From contig JAITIP010000037.1 in the NCBI GenBank assembly GCA_031279415.1, positions 62,001 through 126,000 on the forward strand: DNA of 64,000 nt, given 5' to 3'. Within the stretch, counting starts at the first letter, position 1, and every line of letters begins with the position of its first letter. The notes under the pieces were generated by a model. The model did no database searches, was not told where the DNA came from, and was given only the letters and a program-made list of their open reading frames with translations. Of this stretch, positions 28,254 to 36,530 are shown piece by piece. The stretch is from Candidatus Endomicrobium procryptotermitis (GTDB taxonomy: Bacteria; Elusimicrobiota; Endomicrobiia; Endomicrobiales; Endomicrobiaceae). Both the position numbers and the translations under genes were made by a program.

Positions 28254-28748
28254 ATGGAAATCATACCTGTAGAAACTCAGGAATTGATAGATATAACCGA
28301 AAAAATAGCTTACGAAATATGGCGTGAACATTATGCCTCGATTATTACCGATGAACAGATAGAGTATATGCTTGAAAATTTTCAGTCTGCCGAGGTTATT
28401 GCGAAACAAATATCGATGCAAAATTATAAATATTTTCTTATGAAAAGTCAGGAAGGTTCTTTTGAGGGATATTTTGCCATAGCTGCGGACAAAGAGCATA
28501 TTTTTTTAAGTAAAATTTACGTACGCAAAAGCAGAAGAGGAAAAGGTTACGGGAAAAAAGCCGTTTTCTTTATAAAAGATTTTGCTGAGGAAAATAATTT
28601 TAAAAGCATCTTTCTTACCGTTAACAAAAATAATATAAATTCAATCGAAACCTATAAAAAAATCGGATTTTATATAGAGGAAGAAATAAAGCAGGATATA
28701 GGAAACGGTTTTTTTATGGACGATTATAAAATGCGGCTTGTGGTATAA
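28254..28748 (+). CDS. GNAT family N-acetyltransferase
   Basis: 164 residues. The acetyl-CoA pyrophosphate loop is YVRKSRRGKGYGKKAVFFI near residue 90 (the R-x-x-G-x-G/A pattern). The C-terminal NSIETYKKIGFYIEEE is the typical GNAT beta5 segment. The N-terminal EIWREHYASIITDEQIEYML resembles GNAT members that modify small molecules. The substrate is unknown. It is co-transcribed with the nitroreductase gene. Confidence 0.88.
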   Translation: MEIIPVETQELIDITEKIAYEIWREHYASIITDEQIEYMLENFQSAEVIAKQISMQNYKYFLMKSQEGSFEGYFAIAADKEHIFLSKIYVRKSRRGKGYGKKAVFFIKDFAEENNFKSIFLTVNKNNINSIETYKKIGFYIEEEIKQDIGNGFFMDDYKMRLVV

Positions 28749-28759
28749 AGGATCATCAT

Positions 28760-29665
28760 TTGATTATGTGGATACTTTTCTGGGTTGTTGTCTCTGCGGC
28801 TTTGTTTGCGGATCTTGTAGTTTTAAACAGACATAGCGGAAACGTAAGCATGAAAGAAGCTGCCGTCATGGTATGCGCTTGGGTCGGGCTGGCTTTGTCT
28901 TTCGGTGTGGTTGTTTATTTTGCATTTACCCCGGAGAAAGCTTTAGAATATATTACAAGCTATATAATCGAATACTCACTTTCTGTGGATAATATGTTCG
29001 TGTTTCTTATGATTTTTTCTTATTTTTCCGTGCCAAAACATCATCAGCCGAAAGTTTTAATATACGGAATCATGGGTGCAGTTTTGCTGAGATTTTTATT
29101 TGTTTTTATAGGTGTGCAGCTTATAAATCTTTTCAGCTGGGTAATATATGTTTTTGGGACGATTCTAATCTTGACCTCGGTAAAAATGATTGTAAAAAAA
29201 GATGAAGACATTGATCCGTCAAAAAATATAGCGTATAAAATTTTGAAAAAAATATATCCTTTCAAAACAGATCACAGTACGAACAAATTTTTTTTAAAAG
29301 AAAACGGAGTTTTATACGCCACGCCTATGCTTGCTTCTGTGGCGGTAGTTGAGATGAGCGACATAATATTTGCCATAGATTCCATTCCGGCTGTTTTGTC
29401 AATATCGAGGGACACTTTTATAATATATACTTCAAATATTTTTGCAATTATAGGATTGAGATCTTTATATTTTTTGCTTTCAAATCTTGCCTCGCAGTTT
29501 AAATTTTTACAATATGGAGTTGCGGTCATATTGTTTTTTGTCGGTATTAAAATGGTAATTTCTCATTTTTGGCATATACCTACGCCTTTATCTCTTGCTG
29601 TAATTGTAATCATACTGGCCGCATCTATAATTATTTCAAAAATATTTGATAAAAGACCTTTATAA
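28760..29665 (+). CDS. TerC/Alx family membrane protein
   Basis: 301 residues with about eight hydrophobic helices. Conserved acidic sites lie in the membrane: EYSLSVDNMFVFLMIF near residue 73 and VEMSDIIFAIDSIPAV near 197. TerC/Alx proteins move or sense metal ions, notably Mn in Alx, and can load metalloproteins during export. The start is a TTG at 28760, six bases after AAAGGAT, or an ATG two codons later. Confidence 0.9.
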   Translation: MIMWILFWVVVSAALFADLVVLNRHSGNVSMKEAAVMVCAWVGLALSFGVVVYFAFTPEKALEYITSYIIEYSLSVDNMFVFLMIFSYFSVPKHHQPKVLIYGIMGAVLLRFLFVFIGVQLINLFSWVIYVFGTILILTSVKMIVKKDEDIDPSKNIAYKILKKIYPFKTDHSTNKFFLKENGVLYATPMLASVAVVEMSDIIFAIDSIPAVLSISRDTFIIYTSNIFAIIGLRSLYFLLSNLASQFKFLQYGVAVILFFVGIKMVISHFWHIPTPLSLAVIVIILAASIIISKIFDKRPL

Positions 29666-29703
29666 GTTTTGTTTTTTCCTGTTTATCCAGAGTATCATTA
29701 TAA

Positions 29704-29952
29704 ATTCCAAACTTGAAATTACAGATAGAATCCGTAGAGAATGTCTGTCTAAGAAAAAGGGTTTATCATTGTTGTGAAAAAGATGAGTTGAAATGGCAGT
29801 ATACAGCGTTTTTTCCAAAAGATGCAAATATTGACAATATATCTGAAAATCAAAATCAGCAAATAGAGCATTAGCTTAACAGCAGAGCAAGAAAAAGTAT
29901 TGGCTTCAAAACTCCTCATGAGGTTTTTAATTCTGCTGTATTACCAACTTGA
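29704..29952 (+). pseudogene. IS30-family transposase, C-terminal relic
   Basis: One frame reads FFPKDANIDNISENQNQQIEH, a TAG at 29872-29874, then continues in the same frame as LNSRARKSIGFKTPHEVF. This matches the C-terminal block of IS30 transposases (a Phe-Pro-Lys-Gly region, then LNNRPRK.LGFKTP.EVF). The N-terminal two thirds are absent and I found no terminal inverted repeats. It marks an old insertion at the edge of the glycosylation cluster. Confidence 0.75.
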
Positions 29953-30219
29953 TTCCGACTGAAGCAAAAGAATTTTATGGGTAGCTAAAAAGGTTAAAGT
30001 TGGGAAAAGTTTGGCGATGACAACGATAAAAAGTATGACAGATTGAAATAGAGACATAAGAAGCAGGATGCGGCCAATCAAAGCCCCTCTTTTACAACTT
30101 TCCATAGTCTAAGCTACAATGGCTGCTATTTTGCCAAGCCTTCAAACAACTGTTGCTGCACAGTTGTCTGTCTCCCATATTGTCATATTATTTTTATAAA
30201 TAGATTGGCATTCAATTTT
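29953..30219. other. intergenic debris after the IS30 relic
   Basis: 267 bp without a supported gene. There is an 8-bp perfect inverted repeat (acaactgt / acagttgt, 30146-30167) without a T run in either direction. It probably holds the remains of the insertion and the 3' flank of the minus-strand radical SAM gene. Confidence 0.4.
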
Positions 30220-31176
30220 TTATTTTTTCGTATCATCATTAACAGTCCATTCTAAAATTTCTTTCTTTGAAGTTTTCCATGGATGGTTGAAAGAACGTTT
30301 TTGTATATTGCAGTATTTGCAAAAAGGTATGGGTTTAGCCAAAAAGTCTAATATTTCATCGATTTTATTGACTTTATATATATCTATGCCGTCCCTTTCG
30401 CTTGAAGGAACATTGGTGTTGAAATATTTATTAAAATGTTCAATATTCGGCGCTATAGAACAAGTGTATATTTTTCCTTTTTTAAGCATGATACAATTGT
30501 TTGCATGAAAACAGTATGCAAAATTTTCGGCACAGTTTCCTTTGCCTTCTAAATCCAAAGGTATATGATATGATGTTTTTGTTTTCTCCACGGTGCATCC
30601 GTATGGAATGAAATTAACATGGTATTTGTCTGCGGTATTTTCTATTCTTTCTATATTTATATCAATAGGATATACTGTGTTTTCTATTTGTATATTGTTT
30701 TCTTTACATTCAATCCAAAATTTATCTGGTTGATGATTAAGTAAAATACCATTTGTCACCAGCACTATTGAAGTTTTTGGGAAATAGTTTCTTGTCATTT
30801 TAAAAAAATCAGATACATTCGGGTGTAAAAGTGGTTCCCCTCCCATAAGAGCTATTCTGTTTACTTTACTTTCAGTCAACTCTGAAATTCTTTTTATGTC
30901 TTTTTCAAAGTCTTCAATTTTTAAATATCCGCCTTCTGCCAACGGAGAAAAATGATCACAGCCCCAGCATTTGAGATTGCATTCATCAACTAAATGTACT
31001 AAAAAACTCTTCAGATATGGCAGTGGTATTATTTTATGTATGATATTTATTATTTCTTTTTTATATCTTTGTTCTTGTTCTGCCGACTTTGAGTTTATCC
31101 ATTGCTTTTGCTCTTTACATTCATCTTTTATTAAATTTATTTGATTGTTAAAAAATGCCATAAGCTTTTCTTTCAA
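30220..31176 (-). CDS. radical SAM protein with N-terminal coiled coil
   Basis: 318 residues from a TTG at 31176; an ATG at 31161 is the next choice. The cluster motif is CNLKCWGC near residue 68, followed by ALMGGEPLLHPN (the GGEP SAM-binding motif). A C-terminal cysteine set (FCKYCNIQKR and others) suggests an auxiliary Fe-S cluster of SPASM type. The frame stays open upstream of the TTG for about 30 more coiled-coil-like codons without an ATG or GTG, so the true start is uncertain. It follows two glycosyltransferase genes on the same strand and may modify a sugar or peptide in that pathway. Confidence 0.8.
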   Translation of the reverse strand: MKEKLMAFFNNQINLIKDECKEQKQWINSKSAEQEQRYKKEIINIIHKIIPLPYLKSFLVHLVDECNLKCWGCDHFSPLAEGGYLKIEDFEKDIKRISELTESKVNRIALMGGEPLLHPNVSDFFKMTRNYFPKTSIVLVTNGILLNHQPDKFWIECKENNIQIENTVYPIDINIERIENTADKYHVNFIPYGCTVEKTKTSYHIPLDLEGKGNCAENFAYCFHANNCIMLKKGKIYTCSIAPNIEHFNKYFNTNVPSSERDGIDIYKVNKIDEILDFLAKPIPFCKYCNIQKRSFNHPWKTSKKEILEWTVNDDTKK

Positions 31177-31235
31177 TTCTAAGATTTCATTCTTTAATAT
31201 ATAGTTTTCATATTTAACATCTTTGCATTCCTTGG

Positions 31236-32345
31236 TTAATCTGACAATTTCTTTTTTACATCCATCGTCTGATACTTAAATTGTATTTTAATGCCTAAGA
31301 TTCGAAAAATTTTTTTAGAATCTTTACTGTCAATTGAAAATATTTTTCTGATAAAGTTTCTTATTTTTTTCATTCTGCAAAAATTAATATAGCCTTTTAT
31401 ATCCTTATTAATTAAAAATATAAAATAAGGTTTATTGTAATTTTTTAAGAATTCATCTTTATATTTACACTTATGAAATTCTTCAATAAAACAGTTTACA
31501 TAGGATTGTTGAGAATCGTTTGTGAATTCTTTTATTTTTATAATTTGATGGAAAGTGTCATCATAACGCCAGATTACTCTATTAAATGCTTCAAGATAGT
31601 TACTTATTGTTTTTGTATTTATTGAATTTATAAAATTCACAACAATTTTATTTGCTAAAACAATACTTTTAGCCCTTTTAACAGAAAAAATGCTGAGCTG
31701 ATTTTCTACATTCCTTCTATAGTAGTAATATGTATCGACTACGGGAATAATTTTTTTTGCTGCAAAGGATGTTCGCGCTGTGAAAGGAATATCTTCAGCC
31801 CTCAAAATCGTTTTGTCAAAATAATCACCGTCGCCAAATACACTTTTTAACAAATCGCGTCTGTATATAGAATTCCAAACGATTACAGAATGTTCGTTTA
31901 CGCCGAGATATTTATTTTCAAAAAATCTGCGTTTAAATAAAGGAACTATATATGCGTCAACATATCTATTGCCAAAACACTCTTTATATGGCGCACGTGC
32001 GATATCAGCGCTGGCGGCATTTGCGGCGCTATATAATGTCTCAAGAAAGTTCAAGTCAACCCAATCGTCTCCATCAATAAAACTGATATATTCTCCTGCT
32101 GCTTTTTTTAATCCGCTGTTTCTTGCCGAAGGAAGTCCGTAGTTTTGCGTGTTAATTATTTTAATACGGCTGTCTTTAGATGCATACTGCTCTAAAATCA
32201 TAGGAGAATTATCGGTAGAACCATCATTGACGCATATAATTTCAATATCTTTTAGAGTTTGATTTGTTATGCTATCTAAACAATGTGCTAAATATTTTTC
32301 AATATTGTAAATTGGAATAATTACCGACACTTTGCATGCATGCAT
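31236..32345 (-). CDS. family 2 glycosyltransferase
   Basis: 369 residues. The GT-A fold N-terminus has KVSVIIPIYNIEKYLAHCLDS, CVNDGSTDNS (nucleotide binding) and SFIDGDDWVD (D-x-D metal site). The C-terminal part is the variable acceptor region, ending with the FRILGIKIQFKY tail found in polysaccharide glycosyltransferases. It transfers sugar from a nucleotide-sugar donor, probably to a surface glycan. Its start lies inside the 3' end of the upstream glycosyltransferase gene (47-bp overlap), so the two are co-expressed. Confidence 0.9.
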   Translation of the reverse strand: MHACKVSVIIPIYNIEKYLAHCLDSITNQTLKDIEIICVNDGSTDNSPMILEQYASKDSRIKIINTQNYGLPSARNSGLKKAAGEYISFIDGDDWVDLNFLETLYSAANAASADIARAPYKECFGNRYVDAYIVPLFKRRFFENKYLGVNEHSVIVWNSIYRRDLLKSVFGDGDYFDKTILRAEDIPFTARTSFAAKKIIPVVDTYYYYRRNVENQLSIFSVKRAKSIVLANKIVVNFINSINTKTISNYLEAFNRVIWRYDDTFHQIIKIKEFTNDSQQSYVNCFIEEFHKCKYKDEFLKNYNKPYFIFLINKDIKGYINFCRMKKIRNFIRKIFSIDSKDSKKIFRILGIKIQFKYQTMDVKKKLSD

Positions 32346-34758
32346 TGTTAACCCTTATACGCGTGATACTATTATTTTGCTTATTAAACTCTAATAAATA
32401 TTCAAATTCTTCTTCGGAAACAATTAAACATTTTCCATTATTTTTTAGAACTCTGCATAATTCCATATAAAAGAAATCTTCATATTTTACTTCATTATTA
32501 ATATCGACAAAAATAAAATCGTATGTATTTTCTGGTTTTGTAATATTGTAATCAAAACGTTGATAGAAATGATGATTTGAATATATTTTTTGTCTAACGT
32601 TGTATACTTGTCTTGTATCGGTGGTATAAATATCTATAATATTTTTGTTATGCTCGATTTCGCAAAGCCATTGAGACGGATTATCGGTAAGTAAAGCAAT
32701 TCGATTACATAAAGAATTCAACAGATTAACTAAATTTTCTTTATTTCTAAATTGGAACTCATATCTCTTTGTTTCAAGAGAATTAATAAAAGACTTGACT
32801 CTGCTTGCTACATTTTTAGGCTTTATAGAATACATACAAACAGGTTCATTGAAGCCGCGCGGGCATCTTTGCTGCCAGTGTTTTAACAGATGCGAACATG
32901 CATTTCTACAAGCGGTTGATTCAATATTGATATTCTCACAATATCCAAAAATATCGGAAGAAGTAGGTCCAAACATAATGCATGATTTGCCGCCTAAAGC
33001 ATTTTTTAAGTGTACCAGCCCTCCTTCAGAATCAATATGCAATAAAGAATATTTCAATAAAACATTAAGTTCATCAAAAGAAGTTTTTGAAAGCAAGTTA
33101 ATATCTACCCCTTCAATTAAACCGTAATCGTTATTTGCTCCAAGCTGCACAAGTTTTATATCGGGATATTTTTTCTTTAGTGATTTAGCCAATTTATTAT
33201 AATATTCAAGTGGCCACATTTTTATATGTCCGTTTTCAAATATGCTATCGACTGCGCGTGATAGGGTTATATATTGTTTTAATTTATATTTTTCTAATAC
33301 TGCAAAGGCGTCTAAATCCCATGAAATATAAGGTTTGGTATTTGTATCGTAAGAGAAAATATCATGTATATCGAAATGCCCTCTTCTGTTTTTCCCAAAT
33401 AAGGCGGCAAAATTTGCAATAATAGAATAATTCATATTAGAGAGAGATTTTACTATTTTTACGGTTTCATCAATATACCCAGCCAAAAGAGGTGCTTTGG
33501 CTTTTATTTTAGTGTTATTATATTTTTTGACTATATAAAGTCTGTCATTAAGCAAAACTAAGTCATATTTTTTATAATTTGGTTTCTGGATATAAGGTGC
33601 TGTCATATCAAAAAGTGGATTTCTAGCAAATGCTGCATAACTGCGTGTAAAATAATCAATAGTTATATTTGGAATTTGTTTTTTTACTTCGCTCCAAAAA
33701 GCCGTTTCCATTAAACAGTCGCCGAATCCCTGATTATTTAAAATGGCAATCCTTATTGTGGAATCAAACTGCATTTTTTTAAAAAACTTAAACTGAATAC
33801 CAAATAGGGTGAATACAATATGATAATCGGAATTCGACTTGACCGATAAAATCGTTTCAAAAAAAACATTAATAATGAATCGTCTGAACTTTCTATAAAA
33901 AACTGTATTGACATACTTACGATCAATTATTAATCGTATTTTAATCAGTTTGAAAAAAAATTGCCATATGCGTATGCTGGACAATTTAGGAATAAATTCT
34001 TTTACAAATCTGTCAAATGTGAGATAGTGCAGTTTCCATAAATCGTGTTGCTTTGAGGTTTGTAGATTATAAGTCAGTCCTTCCAAAAGATGCAAAATTT
34101 TTTCATTCGTCCATTCTATACTCTTATATCCGTTTCTATATCTGTAAACCACGTCTTTGATTGCATAAAACTCTTTAGCTTTTATCATTGTGTTTATAAA
34201 AAAAGGAGGGTCTTGAAAACGTTTTAAATCAGGGAAAAAAATATTATTTCTAATAAGAAAATCTCTATTATAAATAAACCTGTGATATCCGTAATCAAAT
34301 TGATAATCGGAATATTGTATTTTTTCATTTTTTGTAAAAGTGTATTTAACGTAATTATTATGATAGACGTAATTTATATTGCCGTGTTTATCTATAGTAC
34401 TGAAAGAACCTCCGCAGATTTGTACGTCATTTTTAACGGCATTATCATATAGTTTTTCCAAGATTGTATTCTCGGGATAGAAATCATCGGGGTCCATAAA
34501 AATGACAAATTCTCCTACGGACATTTTTATTCCGTTATTTCGCGCAGCTCCCGCGCCTTTGTTTTTCTGTGTAAATAATTTTATTCTTTTATCTTTTTCG
34601 GCATATATTTTTATTAAAACGAGTGTGTTGTCCATTGAGCCGTCGTCAATACAAATGATTTCTATATCCTTCAAAGATTGTCTTAAAATGCTGTCAAGAC
34701 ATTCGGATAAATATTCTTCCATATTATATATGGGAATTATAACGGAAACTTTTATCAT
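32299..34758 (-). CDS. fused GT2 / GT9-like glycosyltransferase with methyltransferase-like tail
   Basis: 819 residues. Region 1 (about 1-320) is a GT2 enzyme: KVSVIIPIYNMEEYLSECLDS, CIDDGSMDNT, FMDPDDFYPE. Region 2 (about 330-665) resembles heptosyltransferase-like GT9 proteins: RIAILNNQGFGDCLMETAFW at its start and HIDSEGGLVHLKNALGGKS, a GGLVH-like acceptor/nucleotide motif, near 600. Region 3 (about 670-819) has the look of a class I methyltransferase C-terminal half (YDFIFVDINNEVKYEDFFY, LCRVLKNNGKCLIVSEEE) without a clear SAM-binding glycine loop. An FTLFGIQFKF tail separates regions 1 and 2, supporting gene fusion. AAGGAAAA precedes the ATG. Likely role: two consecutive steps of surface-glycan synthesis. 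Confidence 0.82.
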   Translation of the reverse strand: MIKVSVIIPIYNMEEYLSECLDSILRQSLKDIEIICIDDGSMDNTLVLIKIYAEKDKRIKLFTQKNKGAGAARNNGIKMSVGEFVIFMDPDDFYPENTILEKLYDNAVKNDVQICGGSFSTIDKHGNINYVYHNNYVKYTFTKNEKIQYSDYQFDYGYHRFIYNRDFLIRNNIFFPDLKRFQDPPFFINTMIKAKEFYAIKDVVYRYRNGYKSIEWTNEKILHLLEGLTYNLQTSKQHDLWKLHYLTFDRFVKEFIPKLSSIRIWQFFFKLIKIRLIIDRKYVNTVFYRKFRRFIINVFFETILSVKSNSDYHIVFTLFGIQFKFFKKMQFDSTIRIAILNNQGFGDCLMETAFWSEVKKQIPNITIDYFTRSYAAFARNPLFDMTAPYIQKPNYKKYDLVLLNDRLYIVKKYNNTKIKAKAPLLAGYIDETVKIVKSLSNMNYSIIANFAALFGKNRRGHFDIHDIFSYDTNTKPYISWDLDAFAVLEKYKLKQYITLSRAVDSIFENGHIKMWPLEYYNKLAKSLKKKYPDIKLVQLGANNDYGLIEGVDINLLSKTSFDELNVLLKYSLLHIDSEGGLVHLKNALGGKSCIMFGPTSSDIFGYCENINIESTACRNACSHLLKHWQQRCPRGFNEPVCMYSIKPKNVASRVKSFINSLETKRYEFQFRNKENLVNLLNSLCNRIALLTDNPSQWLCEIEHNKNIIDIYTTDTRQVYNVRQKIYSNHHFYQRFDYNITKPENTYDFIFVDINNEVKYEDFFYMELCRVLKNNGKCLIVSEEEFEYLLEFNKQNNSITRIRVNNACMQSVGNYSNLQY

Positions 34759-34851
34759 ATTCCATTTTCCTTTCTTGGTATAGTTTAAAAATCTATTATT
34801 GTTAAAACCTTAATACTCAAAAATTCTTAATAGTGTCCATAATATTTTTTC

Positions 34852-35670
34852 CTAAGATTTTTGGCTCTTTATAAGTTCGGCTGTCAAATCGAGCGTTTTG
34901 TTTATCACTTTTGTAATTTTCTCAATATAGCACCGAAGGTCTTGTCCAAGCTTTGCCTTTGATTCTATTTCTTCTGACAATTCCTTCAAGGCGGAAAACC
35001 CTAAACTTGCCGCAATTCCTTTTATGGTATGAGCGCTAAAAGCTGCCGTTTTAAAATCTTTGTTGTTTATATTATCTATTAACATATCAAGCAGCTTTTT
35101 TCCTTCAAAACTACCTAAAAGCTGCAAGTAAAGCTCTTTATCATTCATAACCCTTTCAAGACCTTCTTTAAAGTTTATATAAGGAAACAAAGACAAGTAG
35201 TCCAGCTCATTGCAGTGTGGTGCTTTATCGTTGCTTTCCGGCATATATTTTCTGAACGTAACAAACATGCTGTCCATATCAATAGGTTTTCCGATATGGC
35301 TGTTCATTCCCGCGTTGAGACATTCTTGTATGTCTTCGTTAAAAATGTTTGCCGTTAAAGCTATTATAGGAATATTTTTTGCTTTTCCAAAATCTAAAGA
35401 ACGGATTTTTCTGGTGGCTTCCAAGCCGTCCATTTTCGGCATTTGCACATCCATAAGAATTAATCCGTATCTGTCGGGATTTTCTTTGAACATATTTACG
35501 GCTTCTATTCCATTAACGGCAAAATCAATTCTTACTTTTGTGTTCTGTAAAAAAGCTTTAATTATTTCCCTGTTAATTTCCGTATCCTCGGCCACAAGAA
35601 TATATTTTCCTTCATAATCGGGTTTTTTGTTAGACTTTCCGTCTGCTGCCGTATTTTTTGTATTTAACAT
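34852..35670 (-). CDS. response-regulator receiver plus HPt phosphotransfer protein
   Basis: 272 residues. The receiver domain (about 22-143) has the acidic pair in YILVAEDTEINREI, the phospho-acceptor Asp in LILMDVQMPKMDG, the switch Thr in PIIALTAN and the Lys in IGKPID. The HPt domain (about 165-265) has phosphorylatable His in FSAHTIKGIAASLGF. This looks like the detached tail of a hybrid sensor kinase, but GGAG six bases before the ATG supports it as a separate gene. No histidine kinase or output regulator lies nearby, so its partners are elsewhere. Confidence 0.9.
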   Translation of the reverse strand: MLNTKNTAADGKSNKKPDYEGKYILVAEDTEINREIIKAFLQNTKVRIDFAVNGIEAVNMFKENPDRYGLILMDVQMPKMDGLEATRKIRSLDFGKAKNIPIIALTANIFNEDIQECLNAGMNSHIGKPIDMDSMFVTFRKYMPESNDKAPHCNELDYLSLFPYINFKEGLERVMNDKELYLQLLGSFEGKKLLDMLIDNINNKDFKTAAFSAHTIKGIAASLGFSALKELSEEIESKAKLGQDLRCYIEKITKVINKTLDLTAELIKSQKS

Positions 35671-36530
35671 CGGTGCTCCAAAAAATTTTATTAAATGGAA
35701 AGAAGCAAAGGTTTCTCTTAGGACTTATCTACTCGGCGCTTCTTATGTTAGCGTTATTATATATAATTTCAAAAATAATCTTTTTATGATACATTGATTT
35801 TTACAACCACACAAACCGTTTGCATATATTTTTATTGTATATAAATCTAAAAGATTAGTCCAAGTTTTTGCAAAGGTAGTTGCGTTTTCAAAGCCTGATG
35901 GGCATTTTAAGCTGTTATGTCTGTAAATGTGCTTTTATTTTATCTATTATATAAAATAGTCTATATTTTTGTAAATGATGATATTACTGTTAAGTTAATA
36001 ACTTATGATGGCGGAAAACACAGGGCATATTGAAATAAACCGCTCTCAAAACCGTTCCTTTCTGTTGCTCAAAAATGCTTTTGCACTAAACAAACCTAAC
36101 TTTAAATACCCTAATTCTTTGTAGCAGCAGGCAAACTTTTTGCCTGCAAAAAAAATGCTTGACAATAATTAAAAAAATAGTCGAATTTACCTCAGGCGGC
36201 AGCGGAGTAAAAGGCGAGGTCTGCAAGATTTTGCAGGCCTTTGGTTTGCCTGCGATAACAAATATACCTTATTAGTATTGCAGTGATATTTTTGCTCAAT
36301 GCAAGCGGCTCATCGGCAAAACATATTGGCGCGCTTGCGCCGTTTTTTTAAATTGTTTTACATCGCTGAAATCTACATAACCCCGCCTGCGCTTATGTAT
36401 TGAGCTTTTCACTGATATCAATAGGCTTGTCCACATAATGCTGCAATCAAATAAAAGAGAAGAAATATTGATGATGGAAGTTAAACTAACAGCAGGTTTT
36501 TACAAGAAAAACAAACCGCGCAAGCGCAAT
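35671..36530. other. 860-bp region without a complete gene; hairpins and a gene-like scrap
   Basis: The left half is AT-rich and featureless apart from the ribosome-binding site of the receiver-HPt gene. The right half is more GC-rich. It has a perfect 9-bp hairpin at 36127-36147 (gcaggcaaa/tttgcctgc), a 9-bp hairpin at 36218-36239 and a plus-strand terminator at 36328-36349. The plus frame reaching the TAG at 36273-36275 reads protein-like (VEFTSGGSGVKGEV...AFGLPAITN) but has no start. It could be a decayed gene end or a small RNA unit. Confidence 0.5.
36328..36349 (+). terminator. intrinsic terminator (plus strand) with no evident gene
   Basis: Stem ggcgc/gcgcc with loop gctt, then one G and seven T. 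It terminates plus-strand transcription although no intact plus-strand gene precedes it within 6 kb. Confidence 0.7.

Noticed and set aside
29995-30160. Minus-strand 54-codon hydrophobic frame after the IS30 relic
   Set aside because: No start signal, and it lies in degenerate insertion debris; its hydrophobicity can arise from AT-rich sequence.
36159-36200. TTGACA-like -35 box as a promoter for a small RNA
   Set aside because: No acceptable -10 hexamer at 16-18 bp spacing, so no promoter is annotated; it is mentioned only as a lead.
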